A stretch of 64,000 bases of DNA from NCBI GenBank assembly GCA_012976225.1, contig JAAVVG010000007.1, positions 124,001 to 188,000 on the forward strand, in the 5' to 3' direction. The notes under the pieces were generated by a model, which worked only from the letters and a program-made list of their open reading frames with translations, was not told the origin of the DNA and made no database searches. The position numbers and the translations under genes are program-made. Origin of the DNA: Golubevia sp. BC0850 (taxonomy: Eukaryota > Basidiomycota > Exobasidiomycetes > Golubeviales > Golubeviaceae). Shown one piece after another: positions 36,267 through 47,833 of the stretch. How positions within the stretch are numbered: position 1 is the stretch's first letter; the number at the start of each line of letters is the position of its first letter.

Positions 36267-38208
36267 CTAAACCCTGAAGACCAATGCCACCCCTTCATCT
36301 CCAGCCCCAACGACTTTCCAACCCAAACCTTTTCCTTCTTCAACATAAGCTCCTACTCCACCAGTTTCTTTCCCTTGAGTGAAACCATCATCTCTACCCA
36401 CAGCGACAACCAAAACTCCATCAGTGAAACCTTGATGAGTGGCTAGACAAGCACCAGTTCTAGAATCCCAAGTTTTAACAGTATGATCACTTGAACTAGT
36501 ACTAAACAAATGACTTCCTTTATGAACTGCTAAAGTAGTAATAGCAGCGTCATGAAAGATTTCACATCTCATTTTTTGATTTGATAAATCCCAAACGATT
36601 CCTTTTCCTTCTGTAGAAATTGTGATGACGTTATTACTTGAAGATTGAGAGATGGCATTAGAAGTATAAGATTCCGTAGTATTCGGAGATAGTAAATCGA
36701 TGAAAGAGATAGATTCTATTGATTCACCTCTTGAATGACCTTCTAAAGATGCTACTACTACCATTGAACCACTATTTTCTACATTCCCTATATTCACTAC
36801 TCTAACTTCTCCTGAAACTCCTCCTACTATACAGACTTTTGAATCTGGTGAAATGGTCAAGGATGTGATTCCTCCTTCTCCAAAACGGAATCTTGAATCA
36901 TGAGATTGAAGTTTTGCTAAGGGAATTGTTGAACGTGGATCCCAGAGAATTAGAGAATTGTCTTCTGAAGCTGTTAGAAGTTTCTTTCCGTCTGGGGTGA
37001 AGGATCCACAAGTGACTGGTGATGTGTGACCTGAGAAAACGTTCATTACGTTACCGGAGGGGACTGGGGAGAGCGAATGGAAGGGTTAGATGAAACGAAA
37101 GAGGTGCGGGGGGGGGGGGGGGTTGAGGAAGATTGTAACTTACGATGCCACATCCAAACTGTTGAATCCGAGGCTCCAGCTACAAGGACGTTTCCTGTTG
37201 GATGCCATGTGAGCCACTGTTAGTTTGAAGAGAAGGGGGTAGAGTGGAGTGAGAGTTGACAATGGGAAAGAGAAAAAAGGTGGAGAAGACAAAAATCAGT
37301 ATTTGGGAGCTGGATCCGGAGGCAACCCCTTCATAAAAAGCAAACTTTAGTTCTTGACACTCGAAGAGACACAATAGAGAAGATAGAATCGAGCCAGGGG
37401 AGTGTGAAACAGGAATTCTTTCCATTCGCCATTTTCTTCTGGCCATCCAACCTGACCAGATCTCATCTCATCTGAAGCTTCTGGACTCCCATGAAACCTT
37501 GACTAAACGTTGGGCAGAGATCACGTCTTTTCTACTTCCCCTAGGAACATTTAAGCTTGATTCATGAACATTCCAAGGTCAACCTTTCTTCTCCCTCCCA
37601 CCTCTCTCTCTTTCTTCTCAAAAACTCACCACCACCTCATCCGGACCCTCCAAATCGATGACCAATGACCATTTGCTCCAACTACCATCTTCTTTTTTCC
37701 AAACTCTAACTCTACCATCCATTCCTCCAGTAGCGACCATTTCACCATTAGAATTCCAAACCACACTAGTAACACTATCAGTATGACCATCCAATTTGAA
37801 AACATCAGCTCCATCTCTTGTATCCCAAATCCAACCGTTCTCATCTTCTCCACCAGTTAGAGCTAAAGGAGGTGAAGGGAAGTGAGGATGTAAAGATAAG
37901 GAGAATAAAGATTTTCTATGAGAATAGAAAGCTGCTATTGAGGTGTCTTTGAATTCTTGATTCTCTCCTTCTCCTTCTAATTGAGTGGATGAATCTGCTT
38001 CTTGAGTTTGACCATATTGTTCTTGCGCTAAATCTGGATCATCGTCATCTTCTTCTTCTTCATCGTCTGCATCCTCCATTGGTGCATCTTCTCCTTCAAT
38101 TCGATTGTCTTCGTACACTTCCTGTTGATCTTCTGCTCCTATCACTTCATCTACTCCAGGTAATTCATGATCATGCTCGGGTTGCTGAGAATTTTCTTCT
38201 GAGTTCAT
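36267..38208 (-). CDS. SQT1: WD40 ribosome-assembly protein, SQT1/AAMP type
   Basis: Three exons: 38208..37630, 37216..37144, 37063..36267, giving 482 residues. The N-terminal 75 residues are strongly acidic (EDADDEEEEDDDDPDL). WD40 repeats follow: LTGGEDENGWIWDTR, LDGHTDSVTSVVWNSNG, WLTWHPTGNVLVAGASD, FSGHTSPVTCGSFTPDG, and on to DHTVKTWDSRTGACLATH. The acidic head and repeat arrangement match yeast Sqt1, the chaperone that holds uL16/Rpl10 for loading on the 60S subunit, and its animal relative AAMP. Introns are in phase. The second intron (37064-37143) has a 15-base C run on the sense strand. Confidence 0.85.
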
Positions 38209-39010
38209 AATGAAAAGTGAAGAGGGGTGGTGGAATGTGGGTAAGGAAGAAAAAGTTCGAGATCTCAATCTCACCTCGGGCTTAAGAAAGATTCCAAACT
38301 GAGATCACGCAGCATTTTGCCACTTCTTCTCTCTTTTTTCCTCTCGCCATTCACAAACTTGACTTTTTCTGGACTTGAACCAATCTCGTAAGAAAAAAAC
38401 AGCATTCAAATCATGGGAGAGCAGTGCCTAGTACTTACAGACCACCCCGCCCTAGAATCAGCTCCTTGCGAGCTGATTCACTCCCTTCTCCAGTTTGCCC
38501 CCCTTCGAACCAACAGAAATGCTTAGAAGAACTGTCTCTTGAGACCTTGCGGACTTCACCCCCCAAGATAGAGGTCAGTTCATGGCTAGGAAAATGCGAA
38601 TCTAATGCCTCCCTTTCCCTGGATCTTCATCGTTCAATTCTCCCGGCTTGTCCATGAATTTTTCCAAGGGGTTTCAGGTTTCACTAGGGTCCAGAACGTT
38701 GAAATTGGAGACGCCACTCGCGCCTTTTCCACGTCCAAGCACTGTATTAGACAACTCACAAATGTCGAGCGAAACAAAAGCTTTCCTCCTGATTCTTGCC
38801 TCGCTACCTTATCTTATCTCGCAAAATCCCAAAAGCGGGATTGAATTCTCTCAAAAGAAACCGTACAGAGACAGAGGTGAGACGTAGAAAACAAGGGGCT
38901 CCACACGTGCCGGATCGATCTTCGGGCGCCAATAGAGATTCTGAGTCTCTAATCAAAATTTGTGTCTATGATTTCCTTCTTCTGGTCTCATCCAACCTGT
39001 TGATTTTGGG
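38209..39010. other. Divergent intergenic region
   Basis: About 800 bp between the SQT1 start (minus) and the TBC gene start (+). Short plus-strand frames overlap each other without domain-like sequence; most likely promoter and 5' UTR of the TBC gene. Confidence 0.45.
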
Positions 39011-42000
39011 ATGGATTCAATCAAGAATGAATCAGAGTCAAGGGATTCAAATTGGACGAACCTATCATCTTCTACATCAAAATCCGTTCCCACTTCAGCA
39101 TCCCCATCGACTCGATTGAAACGATTTGAACTAGGAGAGAAAGAAGCGAGGATTGAAGCTTCAAATCCAACTTCAATTCAACTCAATCAATCCAAGAAAG
39201 AATTGAATTCAACCAAAACTCAACATCATCAACATGAACCTAATCCGAATGAGCATCTCGATGGAATTTCAACTTTGTTATCACCTCCTTCACTTCATTT
39301 AACTCCTGCTAGTCCAATTTTTAAAGATCAGAATGGCAATGGCAATGGGATACTAGTTGGAGAACGTGAAACAAGTTTCCAATTTATAGATCACAATAAA
39401 GAGAATCCATTCAAGATGGAAACAGCAGCCAGTCGCAGCAGTGAGAATCAGCAGCAACCTTCTCCTGTCCAGAATGGACAACAACAGCAAACCAAGACAC
39501 CTACTAAACTCAATCTAAACCTCTTCAGAAAGAAGTCCAAACGTAATCATAAAGGTTCCATTTCACCAGATGAAGCTGATGCCATCAATCCATCCCCGAT
39601 TCCGATCTCAAATGGAGAATCCTCAGACATCGCTTCGACTTCAGTACTCAAAGCAGCTCCAATTCAGAACTCTTTGGTTTCCAATTTCCAGAAGGAAGGT
39701 CTGGAGAAGAGATCGAAATCAAAAGGCAGCAAAGGGAAAGGGAAAGAAAGGGAAAGGGAGAGAGATCAGAAACCTTTACCTGAAACTCCTGGGAAGGACG
39801 AGAAGGTGAATGTTGAGAATCATCAAGGTTTAGGATTGGGACTAGGTGTAGGTGAGACTATGGGAGAGGAGCAGAAGAATGAAGGGAAGCTGGAAGGAAT
39901 TGAGGATAGGAGTAAATCTGATAACAACCTCAAACAAACCACCTCGAATTCAAATTCGATAGGCTTTAATCACAACTCTGAACTTCAAGACCAATCTTTA
40001 CCACTCCCTTCTTCAACCTCTGTACATTCGACTCCTAAATCTGGGGCTCATTCAAGGTTGACTAGCATCTCTTCTGAAACTGCTCAATCTCAATCCCCTT
40101 CTCAACCATCTCATCAATCTCCTTCTCAACTTTCAGTTCATCTACCTCAACACCTGAAAATATTAACCTCTGCATCACATCTACAACCTGAGCCTGGAAC
40201 TTTAGGTCTCAATCCTGGTATGAATTCTTCCGAATCATGGTTAAATCCTGCTGATTCTGAAGGATCACATATCAGGAAAACCTACGCTCATTTCGATAAG
40301 ATGGGAGTTGAAGGGGATGGATTTGAAGATGGGAGGGAATTCACTAGGGAGAGAACTGAGAAGGCTGCTTGGGAGATGGAGGAAGCTCAGCAAGATCGAG
40401 ATCGAGATCAAGATCAAGGGGAAAGAGAAGGGGATGAAACTATTACCCAGAAAGTTGAGAATGATGGTTGGGTGACGAATGGAAATGGGAACGGATTTGG
40501 AATTGGAGAGAAAGAAGTAGAAGTTTTGAAAACTCCAACTTCTCCTTTTGGGTTCTTTAGGAAAAATCAGGGAACTGGTGGGAATTCAAGACCTACTACA
40601 CCGATGAAACCACCGGTCTCGAGTGAAGACTTTAGAAAGTTCTTGGATCTAGAGAAGTTAGAAGAGGATCCAAATGGAAGGAGTTCAAGTCGAAGGATCA
40701 AAGGAGACAAGAAGCAAAAGGAAGAGACTGGATCGATTTTTAGAAATCAAAGTCAATCGAAGAAGAAATCAAAGAATCAACATCAAGATTCTAAAACAAA
40801 AGATCTTGAAATCTCTTCAGTTTTAGCGAATGGAATCACAGCTCAAGATGCGATTTCAACTTCTCTTTCTGAAGAAAGCAACTCTTCTCCAGATCATTTA
40901 GAGATGGAAACCCAAAGACAAAATGGAGTGATCTCTCAGAATTCTTTGTTTCCCCCTACTCCTAGATCTAACGCTAGTCATTCTAGTGGTCGAAGTCAGC
41001 TCACTGAAGCTGAGGTTACGATGGAAGAAAGAATTAGACAGAAGCAAGTCATTGAGAAAAAGAGAGAGGAGTTCTTGGGTAAAGTTGATAGGTGAGTTAA
41101 GAAAGAAAAACGTCTGGAGTCATGTGATGAGTGTTTATGCTAAAACCTTGATCTTGACCTTTTCTGCCTTCTCAGGTTTGGATTCTTCTCAAGAAGATTA
41201 GATGAATCTCTTCATGGACGAACGGCCATTCTACCTTCTTCGGCATATCTAACTTTCCCATCTCTAAAATCTTCAAAAACAAAGTCTACAAATTTAGCCA
41301 GCAATGCTTCTTCTCTAATCAATTCTCCTTCTTTGAGCTTAATGAGCAATACCTCCGTCAATCCTAATTCCAATCAATCAACCTCAGCGACCACTATTGA
41401 ATCGATATCAGCAATTCGAACCAAGAATGAAGAGATCGCAAAGGGTAAAGAGAGCGAGAGAATGAAGAAATGGGGTAAGATGTTGAAGGTCAAGGAAAGA
41501 GATCAAGGAATGAATGCATTGAATTATGGATTTCAAGATAAATATCAGAGGAACAAGAAATCTGAAGTGGATGGAATCAATTCCTCTCCAAATGAGGAGA
41601 AACTTCGTCGAAGGGTTTACAAAGGAATTCCAGATCCTTGGAGAAGTGCAGTTTGGGGAGCTTTGATCGATAGATTAGATGATAGAGTTGAAACTCAAAG
41701 AATAAAACAAGCTTCAAGATATCCAAGACTTTTAACCAGGCCTTCATCTTATGACGTTCAGATCGATTTAGATGTTCCAAGAACTATTTCAGGTCACATC
41801 TCATTCCATACGAGATATGGTCAAGGACAGAGATCTCTATTTCATCTCTTACATGCTTTTTCCTTATTTTGTAAAGATTGCGGTTATTGTCAAGGAATGG
41901 GTCCAATTGCTGCAACTCTACTTTGTTACTTTGGTGAAGAAAAAGCTTATTCTATCTTATGCTCTTTACACGGTTCAATTCCTTCTGAAATCCCTTCAAC

Positions 42001-42499
42001 TTCAATTAAAAACTCCTTTGGTTTAGACCTACATTCAACTTTCTCACCAGGTTTTCCTGGAGTAGTTGAGAATTTTTTCGTTCAAGAATCTCTTTTAAAC
42101 TTGTTTTTACCTTCTTTAGCATTTCGATTTAAAGAGGAAGGGATTTCAACTTCTGCCTACGCAACTCGTTGGTATATCACTTTGTTTGCTAATTCTTTAC
42201 CTTTCTCACTTCAATTACGTCTTTGGGATTGTCTTTTCTATGAAGGAAAGGACTTTTTGGTCGTCTTTTCAATAGCCGTCATTTGGGGTTTAAAGGATAG
42301 ATTAATATCAGAAAATTGGACTTTTGAAAAAATTCTGGAAAATTTGAGTAGCTTTTTGGTTCCCGAAAATGATGAAAGCTTGCTGGAATGGTGTAGAGTT
42401 GTCATGGGAAAGAAAGATGTTAGGAAGCAAATCGAGGAGATAAGAAAAGAATGGAAGGGGTTGGTGGAAAGTGGTGAAGCTATGAGTCGATTGACGTAA
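39011..42499 (+). CDS. TBC-domain Rab GTPase-activating protein
   Basis: Two exons: 39011..41091 and 41176..42499, giving 1134 residues. The first 700 residues are low-complexity (Ser, Gln, Asn, Glu) with no fold seen. The TBC domain spans about 840-1110: RRVYKGIPDPWRSAVWGAL opens it, IDLDVPRT carries the arginine finger (about R896), YCQGMG carries the glutamine finger (about Q933), and YATRWYITLFANSLPF lies later. The dual-finger motifs are intact, so GAP activity on a Rab is expected. Layout and domain resemble fungal TBC proteins such as the Gyp/Msb groups, but I cannot name the orthologue. The AG|G junction at 41091/41176 keeps the frame. Confidence 0.88.
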
Positions 42500-43314
42500 A
42501 AGCTCTTTTTTTGGGGGGGGGGGAAGGGAAGTAGGTTGAGAGGAGAGGGGAAAGGAAGGAGACAGTGTCTAGCTTCAACTTCTTCTTTCCAGAGAGCTTC
42601 TATTTTGTCATTCTCTATTCATTCCATTCTCGTTTTATACCGGATTCCAGGGGGCTTTCTTCTCTTTCTATTTGTCTCGTTTCCCCCCCCCCCCTTCTTC
42701 TCTTTCGCACTCAGCCACTTCCTTCTTCTGAAGGTCACCGTTATCTCAATTCTTGAACTTTTTGCTCTTCATAAAACCAAACCCAGTTTATTCCCCTGTA
42801 TCTGCATACTATCGTCGAAACAATCAACAGATCATAGCATTCACTTTCCGTGTATTTCGTTAATTCAAGCTTTCAGCTTGGTCCAGATGAGCTCTCGGAA
42901 CGTTGAGAGGATCACTCTTCAAAGTGGGCACTCGAGCCACTCGAGCTTGATTTCAGTCGTGAAGCATGGAAGCAGAAAGCTAGACTGACTGAAACCAAGG
43001 TCGTCGAAACAAAAATTGATATTCCCTTCGAGAGTGTCTCTACGAAATCGAAATGGCATAGGCTGACACCGTGCAGACCAAGGAGTCCTAGAATGGCAAG
43101 AAAGAGAGTTCGAGGCAGGTTCGAAGAATCACAGTGTAGACAACCGGACGCGATAGAGAGGCGTTCGAGTCGGAGGGGAATGTGGAAGAGAAAGGGAAGG
43201 ATGACAAGGGAAATAGTGAGTGACAACTGTAGCATCTTGAAACACAGAGTTTCTGAAAGCATCTGCTCCAAGTAGAGGGATAAAAGTAGAGTTGCAAAAC
43301 TGAGATGAACTCAC
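42500..43314. other. 3' region of the TBC gene and unresolved end of the dynein light chain
   Basis: Contains an 11-base G run at 42513-42523 and a 12-base C run at 42683-42694. The last exon of the minus-strand dynein light chain gene should lie here; an acceptor-like tctttcag motif read at about 43255 is one candidate. Other frames look non-coding. Confidence 0.4.
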
Positions 43315-44353
43315 ATTAGAGAAAACATCTTGAATTATCGTGTCCGAGTCTTCCCAGTAGCACGAGAGGTCCGCTAGAAATAGGCGTGATTCAGAGGACA
43401 CAGAAAGAGGAAAGAGTAAGAGAATCGAGATATCGTGAGAGATAGGATCATTCAGGAGGAGATCTCATGCTCTGAAGATGAAACCAGATAAATGCTTGAG
43501 TAGAGTAAGCTCACCTCGACCCCCTTGTCCCAAATTTTCCACCAACTGAACCTGCACTATATACTTGAACCCTACATAGAGAGAGAAAGTAATTAGGGCG
43601 AGGGAAGATGAGATAAGTTCAGACTCAAGAGTTGAGACAACGGGACAATTTCCTGATAGGAGAGACCGGTCCATACGTCAATCCTGTCCTTACTCACCTT
43701 TCGAATCAAGATCTGTCGGGAAGTACAATCCAAGCAACAGACAAGAAGGAACGTTATCAGTGTGCTGCAAAGCAAAGAGCGAGAGTTTGCTGGTCACAAG
43801 AGCTCTTTCCGAGCTCCTCTCAGTCTTCCTAAAAGCCTGTGAACCTAGTGATATAGCTCCCTAATTTCTTTGGAAGAAAGTCGAAGCGCATTTAATCGAC
43901 TTCGGAGGAGCTGTTTGTGATAAGTAGGATCTCTTCAGCTGCTGGAGCCCTGCCCTCCTATCAAGACCAATCTAGTATGAGATTGGTTCTCACAAACACC
44001 TTCAGGCCGTTTTTCAATATTTCGACGATTTACTCCTGCTTTACGACCCGGTGAATCGAGCTCCCATTCGTTTCTGCTACCAAATCAAGCCCGCAGCTTT
44101 ACTCACCAACCATGCTCTTTTTTACTCCCTCTGCAATCTCTTTAGTCAAAGCCTTTACCGCCACCTTATCTCTATCCCAAGTAGCACCAGTGAACTTCGA
44201 CAGAAGCTGCTTTCGAATCAGAGGTCGTAATGAGTCGGAAGGGAAAGCTTTGGAAGGTTTGGTCGTCGTTGAAGGGTTTGTAGAAGAGGCGTTGGGGAAG
44301 GAGGAAGAAGATGAGGGAGAAGGTGGAGTTGGAGATGTTGCTAAGCTCGACAT
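43315..44353 (-). CDS. Tctex-type dynein light chain (3' exon unresolved)
   Basis: Four exons are supported: 44353..44107, 43712..43698 (15 nt), 43571..43515, 43373..43315, giving 126 codons in one frame. The head is Ser/Thr/Pro-rich. The fold's segments follow: KVAVKALTKEIAEGVKKSMV, DLDSKGFKYIVQVQLVENLGQGGR, then ADLSCYWEDSDTIIQDVFSN. These match the Tctex1/DYNLT and Tda2-like family, in which the F-K-Y-I-V strand is diagnostic. A final strand of 10-15 residues is expected after FSN. The best acceptor is about 60 nt downstream but yields an atypical end, so the stop is not assigned. Proteins of this family are dynein cargo adaptors or, for Tda2, regulators of actin capping at endocytic sites. 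Confidence 0.6.
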
Positions 44354-45063
44354 TTTCAATTTGTGGCTTGAGAACGTGTTTGAAGACGCTGTAGAATAAT
44401 GGTTGGTTGGAGAGGGGAGGAAAGAACAACACTTGTCGCCCTCCCTTTTAAACATCTACCATCTCAAACCTCGAGCCTCACGGCGTCATTGAGAAGACCT
44501 CTGATCACAGATTATTACTTTCAAAACGTTAACAGCCGGTGGATCAAGGTCGAACGCCCCTTCTCCAGCCAAGGTCCACGAGTGAGTTGTGGTCTCTTAT
44601 AGTATTGTTCTTTTGACTAGATCGCGGAAATTTGCTTGAAGGAGAAGACACATGAAAGATTGTGCTTCGCTGTTATGTCTTGGGATTCAGGGGTGGAATG
44701 CTGCGGAGGAGAGAGTCGAAGGAGCCACAGAAGCAACTTTTAGTCCTCTGTAAACTGTGACGAGGAAATGAAAATTGTGAGAATACCTCCAACTTTTATA
44801 TGGGAAGATTTAGGGCTTGAAACGGCTCATTGTGGACATTTGACGCTTCGGCTTTAATAGCAACGGAACAAAGACAGAGATCAGGGTCTCGATGTAGAAA
44901 ACCCAAGACTGAAATTGACTAAATGAGAACTGGCTTGAGAGTACAATATATGAAATAGAATGACTTTGTGACTACGTGTACCGTATGAGGCATAAGAAGG
45001 TGATAACGTGACTTTGGGCAGAAAGGCGAGATCAGGAAACCGGATGAAGCGATGATATCAACG
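44354..45063. other. Intergenic, no gene recognised
   Basis: 5' side of the dynein light chain gene and 3' side of PAN copy 2. No conserved frame or RNA gene was recognised. Confidence 0.5.
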
Positions 45064-46841
45064 TTATGAAAGGAAAAGGGAGATATCAGAGATGTAGGTG
45101 TATTGGTCCCATCCTCCACCAAAGAACTCGAAGGTGTCGCTGCCAGTTCCGACGACTTGGAGAGTTAAAAGAGAGAAATTAGGGGCGTTGGCTGGCATGG
45201 GTGACGCTACACCGTTAAGAGAGACTCCATTCCATTTCAAGACGAAAGTGTTCAGGCTCTGTCAAAGTGGAGAAAATGGAAATGGTCAGTAAAGGTTCAG
45301 GGAAGCTATGCGAAAGGGATGAGAGCTTGGAAAAGAGAAATCGAAGCGGCTAGTTCAACATAACTCACAGTATCTTGGCGATACCACAGTTGAAGGGTGT
45401 ATCGTCTTCCCGGGATCGTGGAGATGCGGTTGGCGGTTTTCAAGGATCCTGGTGTCTCTTGCGTTGTGAACCACTTTGTGAAACCACTGAAGTAGGTTCC
45501 AGAATCGCCATGTCCAACAGTACGTCCAATATCATAGATTGAAGAAGTGTCACCCAGACGCGGGGTCCCAACGAGCCAGTTGTTGAAGTTTCTAAGTTTC
45601 CCGTTGACGATGGAGTTGATTCGATTGTAGCCTCTGCTCATAGTGACTTCCAATTTGAGGCCTGCATTCCCTGAATAAGTGGCACCAGAAGCAGTAATTG
45701 GAGCAGCGTAGAACTGACAGGTGTAAGTTGTTGGCATCTTGTCGACTAGGGATCTCCAGATGTTGAACGATTGGCAAGCTCCGAGCTGTGCTTTGACTTG
45801 AGCATCCACAACTAAGTTGTTGCATAGAGAGGCACAAGCGGAGACGTCGTAGGTTGAGATGGTCTGAGAGCCGAGGAAAATTCCGCCTCCGCTAGCCAAA
45901 GAGATTGGACCAAATGAGAGCGAGTAGCCTTCTGGAGTGGAGGGGTTCAAAGGGGCTTCCTTGGCCCATCCGGTGGAGCGAGTGATGCGAGTGAGCGGCT
46001 CTGGAGATGGTTTGAGTTGTTGACCTGGAAGATAGAAAGACAGGGAGTCGAGGGTAAGATTCAGGCTTCCCTCAGTTGGTCCAAGGCAGTCGCTACTCAC
46101 CAGCAAAGTTTGTCTTCTCGGCGGCAGTGTGAACATCACCGTAGATCGCACAGACTAGGTTACTCTTTTCGGAGAAGACCCTGAGAAAAGGAGGAAAATG
46201 GGAGAGCAGAAGAGGAATCGGTGACGATGTCGTCAGAAAGAGAACGCTTCATCTTCTCGAATCGAATTTACTCACCAATCGTACAAGGCGTTGTTGAACT
46301 CGTAGTAGAGGTTGACGAAGCGACATTCTCTAACCGAGTCGCAGAAAGCCAAGCAGTCATTGACATTGTAGGTAGAGTTTGAGACCAACTTGTAGGTGAG
46401 GTAGGCCGTCCCCTGGATCGAAGCGTCTCTTTCGGCAGTAGAAGCTTCGAAGACCTTGATGTAGTCATTCACTCCGCGACTCTGGACGACGTTTCCTTTG
46501 TTGAATCTAGGTTCCCAAACCGGAGCAGCCACAGCGGATCCAGAGAGCGAACGACGCTGTGAGGAGGTTCCAGCGTCAGTGAGTTCTCCGTCGACGGCAG
46601 TGACTTCGGTTTCAGCTGGAGGTTGGTTGGGAGCGGCAGCTGGGTCGACTCCTGAAGTTTGATCTACCTTGAGAGCGGTTGCCTCGATGGACTTGATGTC
46701 GGTAGGGAAAGAGCTGCCGTCTTCAGTAGGACCTCCTGTGGCGACTTGAGGGCCTGGGACTGCATCTGGAGGGGAGTCTTGCGCATGGACGTGAACTAGT
46801 GCGAGAGCGAGAGCGAGGAAGGAGAAGTGGGAGAACTTCAT
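45064..46841 (-). CDS. Secreted PAN/apple-like domain protein, copy 2 (complete)
   Basis: Four exons: 46841..46276, 46180..46101, 46024..45369, 45258..45064, giving 498 residues. A signal peptide is clear (MKFSHFSFLALALALVHVHA). A Pro/Thr-rich linker follows to about residue 115. Two Cys-rich PAN/apple-like blocks follow: NDCLAFCDSVRECRFVNLYY with VCAIYGDVHTAAEKTNF, then ACASLCNN, GACQSFNIW and YTCQFYAAP. The C-terminal part (FRLEGGGW-like, ending YTYISDISLFLS) resembles a beta-sandwich binding module. Proteins with this layout are common in basidiomycete secretomes; the ligand is not known. A TATAAAA box lies 102 nt upstream of the ATG, which suggests strong expression. It is inverted relative to copy 1 at the start of the window. 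Confidence 0.85.
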
Positions 46842-46942
46842 GGTGGATATTGAGGAAGTTGAAGGAGGTGAGATGGAGAGAAGGAGGAAGAGAGAATAAA
46901 GAGTGGTGGGGAAATCAAGAATGTTGACCAGAACCTCGTCTC

Positions 46943-46949
46943 TTTTATA
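46943..46949 (-). promoter_or_regulatory. TATA box of PAN copy 2
   Basis: TATAAAA on the minus strand, about 100 nt before the ATG at 46841; the position and sequence suit a fungal TATA element. Confidence 0.55.
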
Positions 46950-47833
46950 CCCTTTCCACCTAGTGGAAATTCTCCATCCTTTCTGCCAAGCAAAGTAGCA
47001 ATTTCTGGAAGTAGATTGTGAATACGGGGCGAAGTTTTGATCCTGAGATCCTTTCGAGTCAGGTCGAGAGATCTTAGGTTCTAGATTGGTTGGGCTAGAC
47101 GGAAACCGTTTCAGCTTGACAGGACGCAGGTCCCGTCACTAGCTAGGTCTAGGGTCCATCCTACTTTGATCCAGAAGGAAGGCTCAGAATTTGATCTTGT
47201 CTCATTGTATGCATGAAGATGATCCAGAAAAATGAAGAGGGGGTCAGCAAGAATTAATCTTACGGGACCTTCGAATCCGCATTAGGAGGACCTGCTCCTC
47301 TTCAGCTCTTCTTTTGGAGTGATGCTGATCCGAACAGCTCTGGGTTCAATGATTCCAAAACCTTTGACCTTTGTGCTTTCCTTGACCTTGTCATGTTCTT
47401 GTCGGAAGAAGAAACCTTCCGCAAAGGGATTAGAAGACCTCCGATCATTTTTCATTCCTTGACTTCTCTCTCACACCTCGATATCGAGTTTTCCGAGCAA
47501 TATTAATCGAACGTCGAGAGCGGTAGGGTCGCAGGGAGGGTAGAAGGGGGTCTGGAAGCTTGAAGCGACGCTCGATCGATCTACTGCACTGGGATGAGAA
47601 GGTGACTTTTGAATCTATTGAAGATTATCGATGAGCCCGAAATTGAAATATAGAAGTACAGTAATAGAGAATCTTGAGTGAGAGACGAGGCATCGGAACT
47701 CATAGAGAATGTAAATGAAAAGACGGTGAGATGAAAAGGAGAGATCGAAGTTGAACTGGAGACGTAAATAGACCAATGAGAATGAGATGCCTGAAAGGGC
47801 TTGAAGATGAAAGAGACAGGCCGGGAGGTTGAC
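46950..47833. other. Intergenic
   Basis: Upstream region of PAN copy 2 and 3' region of the FAD oxidase gene. No further gene recognised; the minus-strand frame 47581-47853 is a shadow over the oxidase 3' side. Confidence 0.5.

Noticed and set aside
40386-40440. GATCGA-type short repeat
   Set aside because: It is part of the TBC protein's low-complexity coding sequence and stays in frame.
42536-42988. Plus-strand frame of 150 codons after the TBC gene
   Set aside because: It is driven by the poly-C run and pyrimidine-rich UTR sequence; no family resemblance.
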